Part shown: one piece after another, positions 7,501-8,672 of the stretch
Layout of the letters: each line of letters begins with the position of its first letter
Numbering within the stretch: the first letter of the stretch is position 1
Assembly (NCBI GenBank): GCA_002293155.1
Contig: DBCQ01000019.1
Location: 1 to 8,672, forward strand
DNA: 8,672 nucleotides
Source of the DNA: Burkholderiales bacterium UBA954
GTDB taxonomy: Bacteria > Pseudomonadota > Gammaproteobacteria > Burkholderiales > Burkholderiaceae_A
Direction: 5' to 3'
Notes under the pieces: generated by a model
What the model was told of the DNA's origin: nothing
Databases searched by the model: none
The model's input: only the letters and a program-made list of their open reading frames with translations
Program-made: the position numbers and the translations under genes

Positions 7501-7932
7501 GTGCAATTTGATCCAAAGTCCGTGGACGGAACTTTGCCGTTTTCTGCCCCCAATCTCAACGAGAGCCTCACGGTATTGTTAGATCACGTGGGATTAAAGA
7601 GCCAGGACGACACCCTGACCAAGGCTGAACTGGCTGACCTGCTTTTCGAGGTGGTGGGGCTCAACAAGCGGGAAGCCAAAGAGGTCGTAGATATCTTTTT
7701 TGAAGAAATCCGAGAGACCTTGGTGGCTGGCCGAAGCGTGAAGCTCTCCGGCTTTGGAAACTTTCAATTACGCGACAAGCCCCAGCGCCCGGGCAGAAAC
7801 CCAAAAACAGGCGAAGAGATCCCGATCGCCGCCCGCAGGGTAGTCACTTTTCATGCGAGCCAGAAGCTGAAGTCCTACGTACAGGACCCAACCCGTAAGC
7901 CGCTCGATGCTTACGCAGATGATGAATCCTGA
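7501..7932 (+). CDS. ihfA: Integration host factor subunit alpha; start codon uncertain
   Basis: IHF alpha pairs with IHF beta to bend DNA sharply at specific sites, serving recombination, replication and transcription. The core from residue 37 ([18 protein letters not shown]) to about 127 matches the family. [13 protein letters not shown] is at 81-93, the beta-arm signature [14 protein letters not shown] at 96-109, and P101 corresponds to the intercalating Pro65 of E. coli. The GTG start at 7501 gives 143 residues, against about 100 in E. coli, with an N-terminal extension of about 36. No start has a convincing Shine-Dalgarno sequence. In-frame alternatives are GTG 7522, TTG 7534, TTG 7576 and GTG 7588; the last would leave about 7 extra residues. 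I keep 7501 because it is the longest frame from a usual start codon and leaves 20 bases after pheT. The C-terminus is acidic (DAYADDES). Confidence 0.9.
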   Translation: MQFDPKSVDGTLPFSAPNLNESLTVLLDHVGLKSQDDTLTKAELADLLFEVVGLNKREAKEVVDIFFEEIRETLVAGRSVKLSGFGNFQLRDKPQRPGRNPKTGEEIPIAARRVVTFHASQKLKSYVQDPTRKPLDAYADDES

Positions 7933-7934
7933 CG

Positions 7935-8366
7935 ATGGACGCCCGGACCTCCTCAATTACCCTGCCGCCGATTCCGGCTAAACGGTATTTCACAATCGGC
8001 GAAGTAAGCGATTTGTGTGCGGTTAAACCCCATGTGTTGCGCTATTGGGAGCAGGAATTTACACAGCTTCGCCCAATGAAACGGCGCGGCAATCGTCGCT
8101 ACTACCAGCATCATGAGGTCTTGCTGATCCGCAAGATTAGAGAGTTACTCTACGACCAGGGCTTCACCATCAGTGGTGCACGCAATCAACTGATGGATGC
8201 ACGAATTAATGGTGTTGGAGTGGGGATCACGGAAGCCCGTGTTGCCCCAGTTTCTGACGAGGTGGAATTGAATTCCGAGGCCTCAGCCCAAGTGGATGTA
8301 AAGAGCGTTCGTCATACCTTGCAAGAGGTCTTGATGCTCTTAAAAGGGTCATCGGGTCGGCTATAA
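7935..8366 (+). CDS. MerR-family transcriptional regulator
   Basis: DNA-binding protein of 143 residues. A MerR winged helix-turn-helix domain spans about 17-87: [13 protein letters not shown] (16-28), [10 protein letters not shown] (33-42), the RRGNRRYY wing (50-57) and [18 protein letters not shown] (69-86). The remaining C-terminal part is short and variable and ends in a leucine-rich helix ([12 protein letters not shown], 127-138) that probably dimerises. There is only one cysteine (C28), within the DNA-binding domain, so metal sensing as in MerR or CueR is not supported. The effector and targets are unknown. The ATG begins 2 bases after the ihfA stop, so it is likely co-translated with ihfA; from general knowledge, this pairing recurs in Burkholderiales. 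The stop codon TAA forms part of the -10 box of the tRNA-Pro promoter. Confidence 0.92.
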   Translation: MDARTSSITLPPIPAKRYFTIGEVSDLCAVKPHVLRYWEQEFTQLRPMKRRGNRRYYQHHEVLLIRKIRELLYDQGFTISGARNQLMDARINGVGVGITEARVAPVSDEVELNSEASAQVDVKSVRHTLQEVLMLLKGSSGRL

Positions 8367-8367
8367 T
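8340..8367 (+). promoter_or_regulatory. Sigma-70 promoter for tRNA-Pro
   Basis: A perfect TATAAT at 8362-8367 and a partial -35 TTAAAA at 8340-8345 (four of six) are separated by 16 bases. Transcription would start near 8373, about 8 bases before the tRNA. The bases after the -10 (CGAGGGC) are GC-rich, as in stable-RNA promoters under stringent control. It lies in the 3' end of the merR gene. Confidence 0.65.
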
Positions 8368-8379
8368 CGAGGGCTTCGG

Positions 8380-8457
<78 letters not shown>

Positions 8458-8472
8458 ATATCTTAATGTGCT

Positions 8473-8672
8473 GTGGACTCATTAAACCTTAACGACTGGA
8501 TTGGCCGCCAAGAGCTGGCCCAAGATACGGTAACGCCAACACCTGTGGCGGCCCTTTCAGCGACACTCGACCTTGATTCAGCGCGGCCGCAAGAGGGCGT
8601 TATGCTGCCGCCGCTTTGGCACTGGCTTTACTTCTTGCCGCTCTACAAACAATCCGAGATTGGCGCCGATGG
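8473..8672 (+). CDS. FAS1/MaoC-like dehydratase, probable mesaconyl-/itaconyl-CoA hydratase type; 3' end outside window
   Basis: The first 66 codons are visible. The sequence shows DWIGRQE (8-14), [10 protein letters not shown] (24-33), the motif [12 protein letters not shown] (45-56) and SEIGAD (61-66), followed by a Gly codon cut by the window edge. These are the N-terminal features of the HTD2/FAS1-like dehydratase family, whose characterised members hydrate mesaconyl-C4-CoA, 3-methylfumaryl-CoA or itaconyl-CoA with a hot-dog fold. The exact substrate cannot be read from this fragment. The GTG at 8473 is the only usable start: in frame there is a TAA at 8464-8466, and the ATG at 8466 is in another frame and soon stops. 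No Shine-Dalgarno sequence is visible, and the gene begins 15 bases after tRNA-Pro, so it may be transcribed with the tRNA. It has no functional link to the translation cluster. Confidence 0.75.
   Translation, partial: MDSLNLNDWIGRQELAQDTVTPTPVAALSATLDLDSARPQEGVMLPPLWHWLYFLPLYKQSEIGAD

Overview
The window is a conserved housekeeping block, most likely from a betaproteobacterium of the order Burkholderiales. That placement rests on protein wording I recognise (IF3 beginning (I)ATDRSHRIN, PheS with the ISGSGQVHP segment, ThrRS, a MerR-type gene directly after ihfA) and on gene order. I ran no database search, so the genus is not assigned. Base composition looks moderately GC-rich by eye.

Layout, all on the + strand: (1) 1-654, the 3' end of an exopolyphosphatase gene (ppx), whose start lies outside the window. 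(2) 645-721, tRNA-Val(GAC), overlapping the last 10 bases of ppx. (3) 773-7480, the translation cluster thrS, infC, rpmI, rplT, pheS, pheT. (4) 7501-7932, ihfA, and 7935-8366, a MerR-family regulator 2 bases later. (5) 8381-8457, tRNA-Pro(GGG), preceded by a good promoter inside the end of the merR gene. (6) 8473 to the window edge, the first 66 codons of a FAS1/MaoC-like dehydratase, probably a mesaconyl-/itaconyl-/methylfumaryl-CoA hydratase.

The cluster supplies two aminoacyl-tRNA synthetases (ThrRS; PheRS alpha and beta), initiation factor IF3, ribosomal proteins L35 and L20, and IHF alpha. The order is the same as in Escherichia coli (thrS-infC-rpmI-rplT-pheS-pheT-ihfA), but the pheM leader/attenuator is absent because rplT and pheS are only 29 bases apart. 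Gaps are short and no strong terminator interrupts the cluster, so it is probably one operon with internal regulation. Two control points are visible. One is a non-canonical ATC start on infC, the classic basis for IF3 self-repression. The other is a 143-base infC-rpmI gap that folds into a long irregular stem-loop, in the place where L20 autoregulation is expected.

I did not find a new biological system here. The points worth a second look are small-scale: the ppx/tRNA-Val overlap, the infC start, a three-copy 8-bp repeat that places stop codons in all three frames after infC, the possible L20 operator, the tRNA-Pro promoter that doubles as the merR stop codon, and an IHF alpha reading frame about 36 residues longer at its N-terminus than the E. 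coli protein.
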